Origin: Clostridiales bacterium
Lineage (GTDB): Bacteria > Bacillota > Clostridia > Christensenellales > Borkfalkiaceae
NCBI GenBank assembly: GCA_015069495.1
Contig: SVIN01000016.1
Span: forward strand, 1 to 40,054
Reading direction: 5' to 3'
DNA length: 40,054 nucleotides
Both the position numbers and the translations under genes were made by a program. Below, one piece after another: positions 1 through 7,679 of this stretch (position 1 is the stretch's first letter; each line of letters opens with the position of its first letter). The notes under the pieces are model-generated. The model made no database searches and was not told the origin of the DNA. It was given only the letters and a program-made list of their open reading frames with translations.

Positions 1-139
1 AAAATCCGCCGAATACGGCAAACCCGTGTCGTTGTAATATTTCATCGGGCAAGGCACGATCGTTTCCTGATCGTACACCAATTCACGGTACGGTTCGTCG
101 GAAATCAAGTAAACGGGTTTGCCGTATTCGGCGGATTTT
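1..139. repeat. 27-bp perfect inverted repeat at the contig edge (1-27 and 113-139)
   Basis: Bases 1-27 are the exact reverse complement of 113-139, with 85 bases between. The inner copy encodes sensible aminotransferase residues (KSAEYGKP). The outer copy, in the same frame, encodes residues that break the family pattern after 'YYNDT'. A foldback of a coding segment exactly at a sequence end is typical of an assembly or amplification chimera. Confidence 0.8.
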
Positions 140-738
140 ACCCGCAGAATCTCCCCAAGTCGTACCATCGTTTCCTCGCCGTAGACAACCCCCGACGGGT
201 TGTTGGGCGAGTTTATCAATACCCCTTTCACGTGGGGATTGAGGGCATTTTCCAACGCTGTAAAGTCGGGTAACATGGTTTCGGGGTCGGACGGCAATAC
301 CGTCAATTTCGCCCCCGCACCCTGCACAAACACAGCATATTCAGGGAAGAAGGGCGCAAAGACGATAAACTCGTCCCCTTCACAAGCCAACGCGCGCAAA
401 GTCACCGTCAAAGATGCTGCCGCCCCACAAGTCATATACAAATCATCCCCCGACAAGGGCACGCCGAAGCGTTTGGTATAGTTCGCCGCGATTTTGTCGC
501 GCACCCCTTTATCCCCCTGCGCGGAAGTATAACCGTGTAACGCCACGGACGGCGTTTCGTTGACGATGCGGACAATGGCTTCGTTAACCGCTTCGGGCGC
601 GGGCACAGACGGATTTCCGATGGAAAAGTCAAACACGTTTTCCTCGCCAATCTCCGCGCTGCGCTTCTTCGCGTATTCGAAAATTTCACGAATCGTCGAA
701 CGCTTACTGCCCAATTTGTACGCTCTTTCGTTATACAT
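1..738 (-). CDS. Class I/II PLP-dependent aminotransferase, 3' part missing
   Basis: The frame is open from an ATG at 738 to the window edge: 246 codons of a family usually near 390-400. The N-terminal part reads like clostridial aspartate/aromatic-type aminotransferases: 'FDFSIGNPSVPAP' near residue 45, a glycine-rich turn before 'ASLTVTLRAL', the substrate/cofactor motif 'INSPNNPSGVVYG', and 'LISDEPYRELVYD' with the Asp and Tyr that contact the PLP ring. The Schiff-base lysine would lie beyond the edge. An AGGAAAGG ribosome site precedes the ATG, and the gene follows the HARE-Mrr gene by 24 nt, so it is probably the last visible gene of that operon. The nine codons read from bases 1-27 do not look like the family and are the reverse complement of codons at 113-139, so they are probably not genuine. 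The substrate cannot be told from this part. Confidence 0.85.
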   Translation of the reverse strand, partial: MYNERAYKLGSKRSTIREIFEYAKKRSAEIGEENVFDFSIGNPSVPAPEAVNEAIVRIVNETPSVALHGYTSAQGDKGVRDKIAANYTKRFGVPLSGDDLYMTCGAAASLTVTLRALACEGDEFIVFAPFFPEYAVFVQGAGAKLTVLPSDPETMLPDFTALENALNPHVKGVLINSPNNPSGVVYGEETMVRLGEILRVKSAEYGKPVYLISDEPYRELVYDQETIVPCPMKYYNDTGLPYSADF

Positions 739-762
739 AAATACCTTTCCTAAAAATTCTCG

Positions 763-2409
763 TCAATACAAGTGAAAGAATGCTTTACTGCTGGAAAGCA
801 ACTTTTCATCCAACACCCAATTGCCGTTCTTTTCTACCAAACCAAACGAACACTCTTTCGCGGCTTCGTACAAATCATTGCCGTCGTATCCCACAATTTT
901 ATCCGACATCGTATCCAAAATACGCTTTGCCTCGGGGGTAAAACGCGACGTGGTAATAAAAATTCCTCGACAATGCTGTTTTCCGTCTTTCGCTTGACGG
1001 CAAGCACATGCGCCAATGAATTGTTGCAATAAGGTTTCACCCACTACCCACAGCTTTTCGTCACCCTTTTCAGGATTCCAATTTTTCGACTGTATGTAGA
1101 TAGTTTCCTTAAAGCCGAGTTTATCAGTCAGTTCAATTTCACCGTCGATACCGCCGTCACGGTCGCCGCCGTTTATTTTTAATCCCTCCAACCGTCTGCC
1201 GTTGCGCATGGAATATCTTTCCAACAGATACACCGAGTAATATTCGAAATAGTCCCCGCCCAACGAACGAAGTCGCTTGAGGAACGCCTCACGCAATTTC
1301 TCGTCCGCAGTCATAGGTTTTGTTTCGGGTTTTCGAATATTCTTTTCCGACAGTTTACGCACGTTTGCGGGTTTTTGCACCTTGATGGGTTCTGCTTTTA
1401 CAGCAGGTTTCGTCTGCGGTTTTTCCTCTGCCTTGGGTTCGGTTTTCACTTCCTTAACTTCGGGCTGTTTTTCCTGCTTCAGCTCGGGTTCTACCGTTTT
1501 CGTTTCAGGCTGTTTTTCCTGCTTGGGTTCAACTTTCAGTTCGGGTTTGGCATCAGGTTTTTTCTCCTCTTTCACCTGCGGTTTCGCGGGCGTTTTATCC
1601 CCGAATAAAAAGCTCATGTCCATGACGACGTTCTTTTTCGCTACTTCTGCCTTTTCTTTCACTACCAATTGCGTTTCCGCCTTGGGCGCAGGAATTTCTT
1701 CCTTGATTTCGGGGGAAATTTCTGCGGGAGCGGGTTGCTTTTCCGTCTCCGTTTTGGGTTGTTCCGCAGGAGCGGGCTTTACTTCTACCGCCACGGGTTC
1801 TTCCACAGCAGGCTGTTTACTCTCTTCCGCAACGGGTTGATTTTCCACCGCTTTCGCCTTTCTTCCTCGTTTTTTGGGAGCGGGTTGCTCCGCGGGAATG
1901 GGTTCGGGCGCAACTTCGGGAGTCACGGGCGCAACGGGCGCGATAGGCTGTATAGGCGCAGGGGGCAGGGGTTCTGCCTTTTTCTTTGCTTTCGTTGCCT
2001 TTTTAGCGGGTTTCTCTGTTTGCGCTTCTACCGTGGTAGCTTCTTCTTTTTTCTTGCGCGTTGTCTTTTTCGCGGGTTTTTCAGCAGGTTGTTCAGCGGG
2101 TTGAGGCGCGGGCATCATACGAGCTTTCAACGCATACATGCCCCCATCGTACATAACGTCGCTGTCTTTTTTCATAATGTCAAGTACCGAGCCAATCCGC
2201 CCCTTGACGTCGTTGATATTGTCCGAATCCTCACCGCCGAAACGTTCGACGTAGAGAGTTGCCACTGCATCCAACAGTTCGTTGTGTTTCATCGGTTTTA
2301 CCGCCAAGCATTCTTTAATCAAATTTTTCGTCGCGTCCTTCTTTTCAGCGCGGGTCACGACGGGCGCGCCCTCTTTCGCGGGCGCTTGTTTTTTGGTTGT
2401 TTTTGCCAT
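763..2409 (-). CDS. HARE-HTH / low-complexity linker / Mrr-type restriction endonuclease-like protein
   Basis: 548 residues in three parts. Residues ~28-95 ('NLIKECLAVKPMKHNELLDA' to 'DGGMYAL') resemble the HARE winged helix, a domain named for HB1, ASXL and restriction endonucleases and thought to read modified DNA. Residues ~96-365 are a Lys/Pro/Glu/Ala-rich linker with many KPE/PAEQP-like repeats, probably disordered. Residues ~366-548 form an Mrr-cat-like nuclease fold: 'FEYYSVYLLERY', then 'GGDRDGGIDGEI' (Asp ~418 and ~422), then 'IYIQSKNW' (Gln ~440, Lys ~442), the D...QxK arrangement of Mrr enzymes, then 'FITTSRFTPEAKR'. No methyltransferase or specificity gene is adjacent. It follows recO by 12 nt and precedes the aminotransferase by 24 nt, so it is likely co-transcribed. 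The role is inferred: cleavage of modified DNA, or a repair nuclease linked to RecO. Confidence 0.75.
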   Translation of the reverse strand: MAKTTKKQAPAKEGAPVVTRAEKKDATKNLIKECLAVKPMKHNELLDAVATLYVERFGGEDSDNINDVKGRIGSVLDIMKKDSDVMYDGGMYALKARMMPAPQPAEQPAEKPAKKTTRKKKEEATTVEAQTEKPAKKATKAKKKAEPLPPAPIQPIAPVAPVTPEVAPEPIPAEQPAPKKRGRKAKAVENQPVAEESKQPAVEEPVAVEVKPAPAEQPKTETEKQPAPAEISPEIKEEIPAPKAETQLVVKEKAEVAKKNVVMDMSFLFGDKTPAKPQVKEEKKPDAKPELKVEPKQEKQPETKTVEPELKQEKQPEVKEVKTEPKAEEKPQTKPAVKAEPIKVQKPANVRKLSEKNIRKPETKPMTADEKLREAFLKRLRSLGGDYFEYYSVYLLERYSMRNGRRLEGLKINGGDRDGGIDGEIELTDKLGFKETIYIQSKNWNPEKGDEKLWVVGETLLQQFIGACACRQAKDGKQHCRGIFITTSRFTPEAKRILDTMSDKIVGYDGNDLYEAAKECSFGLVEKNGNWVLDEKLLSSSKAFFHLY

Positions 2410-2421
2410 AATTCATTTTCC

Positions 2422-3147
2422 TTATTCTTCATATAACCGAATCAATTCGCCTAAGTTTTCTAATTTTGATTCGGTTTTATCGGCAAGGAATGCGCGCACC
2501 AGGCGCAAGGCGCGTTTTTTGCCCCCGCTAAGCGCATCTTCCCGATAGGTTAAACCCGCGCATTTGCGCAAGGTATGGTAGGTGGAAACGCTTGCGCGTT
2601 CACCTTGGGTACAGCGGTCGAACGTTGTGAACTTACCGTCCGCAAAGTCGAACCATAATTTTTCACCGATATCCCCATCGCATTCTTCTAAGAAACCCAG
2701 ATCGAGGGGGTATCCGCTTTCACGCAGGGCGGCAAGAGCAAAGGTGATGACCGCTTCCGCGGGATCGTCTTCGGTTAACGCGAGGGATTTCAAACCCTCA
2801 ATCAATGCCACAAACAGCCCTTCGTAGTCCTCGTTTTCATACAGAATGGTCATGCAGATTTCCGCCAAAGCGCACGCGGCATAAAAACGAACGATGTCAT
2901 AACGCAAAGAGAAAAAACTCTCGTGCAGGTAAGCGTTTGTAACCGTATACCTGCCCCCTTTTTCCGCGAGAATATATTCGGCAAAGCAAAAGGGCTGCGC
3001 AGAAAACGCCAACTTTGCAGTTGGTTTTTTCACACCCCTAATCCCTGCCGTAATTCTGCCCAAGGACGGAGAAAACAGCGTCAGCAATTTATCGTTGTCT
3101 TTATAGTCGATCGCTTGTAAAACGATTGCTTCCGTCTTAATCTCCAT
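2422..3147 (-). CDS. recO: DNA repair protein RecO
   Basis: 241 residues, normal for RecO, which loads RecA on SSB-coated DNA with RecR and anneals strands. The N-terminal OB-fold is clear ('TEAIVLQAIDYKDNDKLLTL' and 'GRITAGIRGVKKP'), followed by the helical domain. The usual C-terminal zinc site (CxxC ... CxxC) is half gone: only the first Cys ('LEECDGD') and the last ('FDRCTQ') remain, so zinc binding is doubtful. Start: ATG at 3147, 20 nt after the yqzL stop, with AGGA upstream. The era-yqzL-recO order is the standard Firmicutes arrangement. One GGGGCAGGTA word lies in codons for 'KGGRYTV'. Confidence 0.93.
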   Translation of the reverse strand: MEIKTEAIVLQAIDYKDNDKLLTLFSPSLGRITAGIRGVKKPTAKLAFSAQPFCFAEYILAEKGGRYTVTNAYLHESFFSLRYDIVRFYAACALAEICMTILYENEDYEGLFVALIEGLKSLALTEDDPAEAVITFALAALRESGYPLDLGFLEECDGDIGEKLWFDFADGKFTTFDRCTQGERASVSTYHTLRKCAGLTYREDALSGGKKRALRLVRAFLADKTESKLENLGELIRLYEE

Positions 3148-3167
3148 ACAGTTTTTTTCCTAAAGTG

Positions 3168-3281
3168 TTATTTTTTTCTTAAGATGTCGTAATAGAGCAT
3201 GTAATAACTGATACTGCCCGTTTTTTCAAAGAGTTCCCACGCCATTTGCGCGGCGCGGTTTTCGTCTTTTTTGTCATGCAT
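3168..3281 (-). CDS. yqzL: YqzL-like small protein
   Basis: A 37-residue ORF that length filters miss. It reads MHDKKDENRAAQMAWELF and continues through 'EKTGSISYYMLYYDILRKK'. The core W-x-L-F-x-x-T-G-[SN]-I-x-x-Y-x-L-[YF] matches the YqzL family of Bacillota, whose genes lie between era and recO, exactly as here. AAGGGGG sits 9 nt upstream of the ATG. The function of the family is not established to my knowledge. The identification rests on motif plus position; a chance ORF with both is unlikely. Confidence 0.8.
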   Translation of the reverse strand: MHDKKDENRAAQMAWELFEKTGSISYYMLYYDILRKK

Positions 3282-3723
3282 AAGGAAGAACCCCCTTAGG
3301 CATAGTGTGTGGAAAGAGCGCAGGGTTTATGCGAGTGAATTGCCCCTATGGCGTGAATTGGCTATGCCGTGAATTGCCTGACGGCGTGAATTGCGTTGCT
3401 TTGCAACGCGTTATTGAATAATTACCAAAACGCAAACCTGTGGTTTGCAATTCACGAAAACATAGTTTTCATTTCACGCGATAGATATCGCAATTCACGA
3501 TGGCTATGCCATCAATTCACCAAATGAAAGCACGAAGCAATATTTAAAGCGTGCGATAAGACACCTTACTGCCTCCAAGCTCAGCTTGGCCAGCGTTCCG
3601 CTGGACCATGTATAGAGTGTTTTCTCTCTTTCTTTATTTTTCTTCGCATATCACAGTGAATGCGCGAAGCAACCTTTCAAATGTGCGATAAGACACCTTA
3701 CTGCGCCCAGCGTCAGGCTGGTT
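3282..3723. repeat. Non-coding hairpin array and two dispersed-repeat units between era and yqzL
   Basis: 442 bp without a gene. From 3335 to 3520 the unit GTGAATTG occurs four times forward (3335, 3353, 3369, 3386) and CAATTCAC three times inverted (3448, 3491, 3513), plus the variant ATTTCAC at 3471. Between units lie perfect mini-hairpins with different stems, such as GATGGC-tat-GCCATC, GCGATA-ga-TATCGC, GAAAAC-ata-GTTTTC and GCGTTGC-ttt-GCAACGC. At 3531-3573 and 3662-3704 are two copies of a dispersed unit ending in AAGACACCTTACTGC, each followed by hairpins (CCAAGCT-c-AGCTTGG at ~3574; CCAGCG-ttc-CGCTGG at ~3590; CCAGC-gtca-GGCTGG at ~3707). Confidence 0.75.
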
Positions 3724-4614
3724 TTACTCTTTATAATCCTCGTAGCCGTATTCCTTAAGAAGATTCATCTTATCCCGCCAATCCTCTTTCACCTTGACGT
3801 AGGTAGTCAAGAAAACTTTCGCACCGAGGAATTTTTCCATGTCTTGACGTGCAAATGAAGATACCTCTTTGATGGCTTTTCCTTGCTTCCCAATCAAAAT
3901 CGCTTTGTGGTTTGCACGTTCGCATACAATGTCCAAATTCACGTCGTATACCCCGTTTTCCTGCAATTCGAAATTGTTGATAACAATGGCGATACCATGC
4001 GGAATTTCCTTGTCAAACTTCAACAAAATCTTCTCACGCATGATTTCGGAAATCATGAACTTCTCACTCTTATCCGACACGATATCCTCGTGGAATACTT
4101 TGTCCCCTTCAGGCATCTGCTTGACGAGGAATTCTTTCAATTGACGTACGTTTTTCCCCTTACGCGCCGAAACAGGGAAAACGTCCAAATCCATATCCGC
4201 GTCCGCAAATTTCGCCATATCCAAAGGAATGTTTTCCTTGGGCATGATATCGATTTTGGTGTAAGCAACCGCCATGGGTATATTGAGCGCCTTGTACTTT
4301 TTAATCAGTTCAAAGTCCTCGTCCTTTACCCCTTCGTGTCCGTCCAACACGAACAGAATATAATCCACCGACTTCGCACTCATATCCGTGGTACGCATCA
4401 TCATATCCGTCAATGCATTACGCGCCTTGTAAATACCAGGCGTATCCACAAACACGATTTGATAATCGTCTTCCGTCAATACCCCCAAAATTCGATCGCG
4501 CGTCGTTTGAGGTTTGGGTGAAACGATCGACACTTTCTCCCCGACCATGACGTTTATCAGCGTGCTTTTACCCGCGTTTGCTCTGCCAATTACCGCTATA
4601 TATCCGCTTCTCAT
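3724..4614 (-). CDS. era: GTPase Era
   Basis: 296 residues, the normal Era length. Era binds the 3' end of 16S rRNA and the 30S subunit and acts in ribosome maturation. G1 is 'GRANAGKST' (residues 9-17), the switch region ends 'PQTTRDRI', G3 is 'DTPG', and G4 is 'TKID'. The C-terminal KH domain includes 'HKAILIGKQGKAIKEVSSFA', the GxxG RNA-binding loop. The ATG at 4614 is 19 nt from the ybeY stop, so the two are co-transcribed. The dgkA and cdd genes often found between ybeY and era in Firmicutes are absent. Downstream is the hairpin mosaic, which may end or process the transcript before yqzL-recO. Confidence 0.97.
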   Translation of the reverse strand: MRSGYIAVIGRANAGKSTLINVMVGEKVSIVSPKPQTTRDRILGVLTEDDYQIVFVDTPGIYKARNALTDMMMRTTDMSAKSVDYILFVLDGHEGVKDEDFELIKKYKALNIPMAVAYTKIDIMPKENIPLDMAKFADADMDLDVFPVSARKGKNVRQLKEFLVKQMPEGDKVFHEDIVSDKSEKFMISEIMREKILLKFDKEIPHGIAIVINNFELQENGVYDVNLDIVCERANHKAILIGKQGKAIKEVSSFARQDMEKFLGAKVFLTTYVKVKEDWRDKMNLLKEYGYEDYKE

Positions 4615-4633
4615 TGTTTTTTCAACACTCCTT

Positions 4634-5116
4634 TTACTCTCTTGTGATTCCTAACTTAGAAAGGATATATTCTTCCTTTTTCCGCATCTCCGCCTTTTCT
4701 TCCTCGGTCATATGATCATAACCAAGACAGTGCATAATCCCATGTACCAACAAATAGTGCAATTCCCGCTTGTACGAGTGCCCGTATTCTTCCGCTTGTT
4801 CCTTCGCGCGGTCGCAACAAATGGCAATCGAACCAATCACAAGGTTGCCTTCTTCGTCGATTTCATACGGATAATCGTCACCATAAAGGGCTTGTCCTTT
4901 GATACCGTCTAAGGTAGGAAAACTAAGCACGTCCGTTACTTTGTCAATATTGCGCATTTCACGGTTTAAGCGTTGGATTTCCGCACCGTCCACAAAGGCA
5001 ACTTCCACACAAAGCGGAATATCCGTTTCCACAAAACCCTGCATTGCGTTTTCCAACGCACGCACGCTTTCTTCGGGTAATTCTTCCCCATCGCATACAA
5101 TGACAAACTCCGTCAT
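4634..5116 (-). CDS. ybeY: Endoribonuclease YbeY (16S rRNA maturation)
   Basis: 160 residues. The zinc-binding signature H-G-x-x-H-x-x-G-Y-D-H is intact as 'HGIMHCLGYDH' (His125, His129, His135), preceded by the family motifs 'NREMRNIDKVTDVLSFP' and 'GSIAIC'. YbeY acts in 16S 3'-end processing and 70S quality control, fitting its place beside era. Its ATG overlaps the pgpH stop by 4 bp (5113-5116), a typical translational coupling. Confidence 0.97.
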   Translation of the reverse strand: MTEFVIVCDGEELPEESVRALENAMQGFVETDIPLCVEVAFVDGAEIQRLNREMRNIDKVTDVLSFPTLDGIKGQALYGDDYPYEIDEEGNLVIGSIAICCDRAKEQAEEYGHSYKRELHYLLVHGIMHCLGYDHMTEEEKAEMRKKEEYILSKLGITRE

Positions 5117-6612
5117 ACGTTTTCTCCTTTCGTACCCTGTTCCGTACGCTTGTACTTGATGGAAGGGTATTTCACGCGGTGGTGATATACACCCGACAGC
5201 GAAGCCACCAACGCCATACGGATTTTGGTCAAATCCACCATCGTAATATCACATTCGGAGAACTGTTCCAAATCCATACGCTCTTCAAGAATGTTACGAA
5301 TGGCGCGTTCGATTTCCTCAGGTTTACGCGCATTCACAGCGCGAACCGCCGCCTCTGAAGCGTCCGCAATCATGATAATCGCCGCAAGCTTGGTTTGGGG
5401 TTTGGGCCCCATATACGAGAAATCTTCGATATTCAGTTCCCCATCCGTCATTTTCATCGCCTTTGCGTAGAAGTAACGGATAGGCATCGTGCCGTGGTGC
5501 TGTAAAGCGACGTCCGCCAAGAAATCGGGCAAGTGGTTCGCCTTAATCAAACTGTACCCATCGTGAGCGTGCGAACGAATGATATCCGCGGAAAGCTCGG
5601 GGGTCAATTCATCGTGCAAATTATACTCGCCTTGGTTTTCCGTGAAGTGTTCGGGATAATGCAATTTCCCAACGTCATGATACAAAGCCGCCGCGCGGGC
5701 ATAATCCACGTTTTCGCCAATCGCCGCCGCGCACGCTTCCGCAAGCTGCGCCACCGTCATGCAATGGTTGTACGTGCCAGGCGCTTCCGCTTTTAATTTT
5801 TGTAAAATTTTCGCGTCGGAACTGGTCAATTCGCGCAGTCTATACACCGTCAAGCAATTGAATATTACCTCGAAGATGGGCAGGATTGCCAAGAATATCA
5901 CGGTGGAAGTTACACCGCCAAACAAACCGTAACCCATGTGTTCCAAGATACGTTGCAGAGCTTTCAAGCCCCCTTCCGCATTGTTGATGAAGGTGGAAAC
6001 TTCCAATAAGAAAATGATGATTTCAATGGGGATAACGATTGCAATGCCAACCAATACCACGCGGAAACGGGTTTTGGCTTGTTCACAGAAGAAGATTGCA
6101 AGCATGCCTGCAGAGAAGGAAATTAACAAGGAAGAATAATACGCACTCTCTGCAGAAAAACCGCCCGCGAAGGTATCCGCAACAAATATCAACAATGCGC
6201 TGATGATATTCATAAACACCGCCGTACGGCGTCCCACCAACACGCAAATCATCAAGGCAACCAACGCCACGGGACGGGCGAAGATATCAATTTTTTCCCC
6301 AACAAACCAAGACAAAATAAAGGAAATGTCCAAGATTACAAACATAAGCGCGATGTTTTTACCCGTGGACAGCATCCGTCTGTCTTCAAACAGGAAATAC
6401 AGATACATAATCACAATCAGCAACAATACGCAGAACAACGCATACAGATAGGTTGCACCGTATTGTTCCATTTGTGTGTGCAAGTTTTTCACGTCTTGCC
6501 CTAACAGCAATCCCGCCATGATACCAATCAGTATGACGAAATGCAAAAAGAACAGCAAAATACTTGTAACGGTCTGCTTTCTCGACCAATCTTTAAATCG
6601 CAGTATTGCCAT
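5113..6612 (-). CDS. pgpH: PgpH/YqfF-type membrane HD phosphodiesterase lacking the extracellular domain
   Basis: 499 residues. Residues 1-255 hold about seven membrane segments (first ~15-38). The cytoplasmic HD domain follows: 'NHCMTVAQLAEA' near 282, 'YHDVGKLHYPEHF' (His312-Asp313), 'RSHAHDGYSL', and 'LQHHGTMPIRYFY'. In the family this domain hydrolyses cyclic di-AMP. Typical PgpH proteins are near 700 residues because a large extracellular 7TMR-HDED domain separates the first and second membrane helices. Here only about 18 residues lie between them, so that domain is missing. There is no frameshift or internal stop, and the gene sits tightly between phoH (6-nt gap) and ybeY (overlap), so it looks like a genuine short form. 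Its ability to sense an outside ligand would be lost. Confidence 0.92.
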   Translation of the reverse strand: MAILRFKDWSRKQTVTSILLFFLHFVILIGIMAGLLLGQDVKNLHTQMEQYGATYLYALFCVLLLIVIMYLYFLFEDRRMLSTGKNIALMFVILDISFILSWFVGEKIDIFARPVALVALMICVLVGRRTAVFMNIISALLIFVADTFAGGFSAESAYYSSLLISFSAGMLAIFFCEQAKTRFRVVLVGIAIVIPIEIIIFLLEVSTFINNAEGGLKALQRILEHMGYGLFGGVTSTVIFLAILPIFEVIFNCLTVYRLRELTSSDAKILQKLKAEAPGTYNHCMTVAQLAEACAAAIGENVDYARAAALYHDVGKLHYPEHFTENQGEYNLHDELTPELSADIIRSHAHDGYSLIKANHLPDFLADVALQHHGTMPIRYFYAKAMKMTDGELNIEDFSYMGPKPQTKLAAIIMIADASEAAVRAVNARKPEEIERAIRNILEERMDLEQFSECDITMVDLTKIRMALVASLSGVYHHRVKYPSIKYKRTEQGTKGENV

Positions 6613-6618
6613 CTTTCG

Positions 6619-7647
6619 TTACTCTCCTTTCGCGCTGTTTTCGCGCGTTTTCTCTTTATCTGCTTTCTGCGCGTTTTTCTTCGCTTCCGCCTTTTCAGCA
6701 TCCTGCTCGTACGCGCGGATAATCCGCATCACCATAGGATGTCTCACAACGTCCTTTGCCGTCAGTTTACATACCGACACACCCTCTACACCGTCCAAAA
6801 TCGAGGTCGCATGCACCAACCCGCTGGCTTTACCGTCAAGGTCAATCTGCGTGACGTCACCCGTCACCACCATTTTACTGCCCTCGCCCATACGGGTCAA
6901 AAACATCTTCATTTGTTCCTTGGTCGTATTTTGGGCTTCGTCCAAAATAATGTACGCGTTCGACAGCGTTCTGCCGCGCATATAAGCCAAAGGCGCCACC
7001 TCAATCGCACCGCGTTCCATCAATTTTGCATAGGTTTCCAACCCCAACAATTCCTGCAAGGCGTCATACAGCGGACGGAGATACGGGTCTACCTTTTCAT
7101 GCAAATCCCCTGGCAGGAAGCCAAGCTTTTCTCCCGCTTCTACCGCAGGGCGGGTGAGAATGATTTTCTCCACCTGTTTACTCTTAAACGCGGACACCGC
7201 CATGCAAACCGCGAGGTAGGTTTTCCCCGTACCCGCAGGCCCTACGCCAAACACCACCGTGTTTTTCTTGATTGCCTCCACGTATGCTTTCTGCCCGACC
7301 GTTTTACATTTGATTTGCTTCCCGCGCGCCGTAATCGCCACCACGCCGCTTTCCAACAGCGCGATATCTTCCACTTTACCCTCGCGGGCAAGTTCGATAC
7401 AGTACGCAATTTTCGCCCCGTCGATACGTTCGCCGCCGCGTACCGTCTGCGCAAGGGCTTGCACCACCGCTTCCCCCAAACGCACGTCTTCCGCGTTGCC
7501 TTCCAAACGGAGTTTCATTCCGTCCACGTAAGCGAGTAAATTGAGCTCCCTTGCGAGGTTGGTCAAGTTCTCGTCATACGTACCCAAAATCCCCGACAGC
7601 TCGTCCAAGGATTTTAATTCAATTGTTTTCTTAATTGTTTCTGCCAT
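6619..7647 (-). CDS. phoH: PhoH family ATPase (PhoH-like/YbeZ)
   Basis: 342 residues. An N-terminal KH-like part precedes the P-loop ATPase with Walker A 'GPAGTGKTYLA' (residues ~135-142), 'RPAVEAGEKLGFLPGDL', Walker B 'AYIILDEAQNTT', and the sensor segment 'KMVVTGDVTQIDL'. This is the form that accompanies ybeY in most bacteria and is thought to act with it in rRNA metabolism. The charged, repetitive C-terminal tail (from ~320) is variable in the family. The ATG at 7647 is 32 nt downstream of yqfD. Confidence 0.95.
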   Translation of the reverse strand: MAETIKKTIELKSLDELSGILGTYDENLTNLARELNLLAYVDGMKLRLEGNAEDVRLGEAVVQALAQTVRGGERIDGAKIAYCIELAREGKVEDIALLESGVVAITARGKQIKCKTVGQKAYVEAIKKNTVVFGVGPAGTGKTYLAVCMAVSAFKSKQVEKIILTRPAVEAGEKLGFLPGDLHEKVDPYLRPLYDALQELLGLETYAKLMERGAIEVAPLAYMRGRTLSNAYIILDEAQNTTKEQMKMFLTRMGEGSKMVVTGDVTQIDLDGKASGLVHATSILDGVEGVSVCKLTAKDVVRHPMVMRIIRAYEQDAEKAEAKKNAQKADKEKTRENSAKGE

Positions 7648-7679
7648 TGTGTTCCTTTATATGTTAAGTAATCGAAATT

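Noticed and set aside
1669-2436. A 255-codon plus-strand frame opposite the HARE-Mrr gene
   Set aside because: It is a shadow of the low-complexity Lys/Glu/Pro linker, giving an Arg/Phe/Gly-rich product with no family features.
3335-3520. CRISPR-like array of 8-bp repeats
   Set aside because: Repeats are too short, change orientation halfway, and the spacers are self-complementary hairpins.
6541-7539. A 332-codon plus-strand frame opposite phoH
   Set aside because: Shadow of phoH codons; no family features and no ribosome site.
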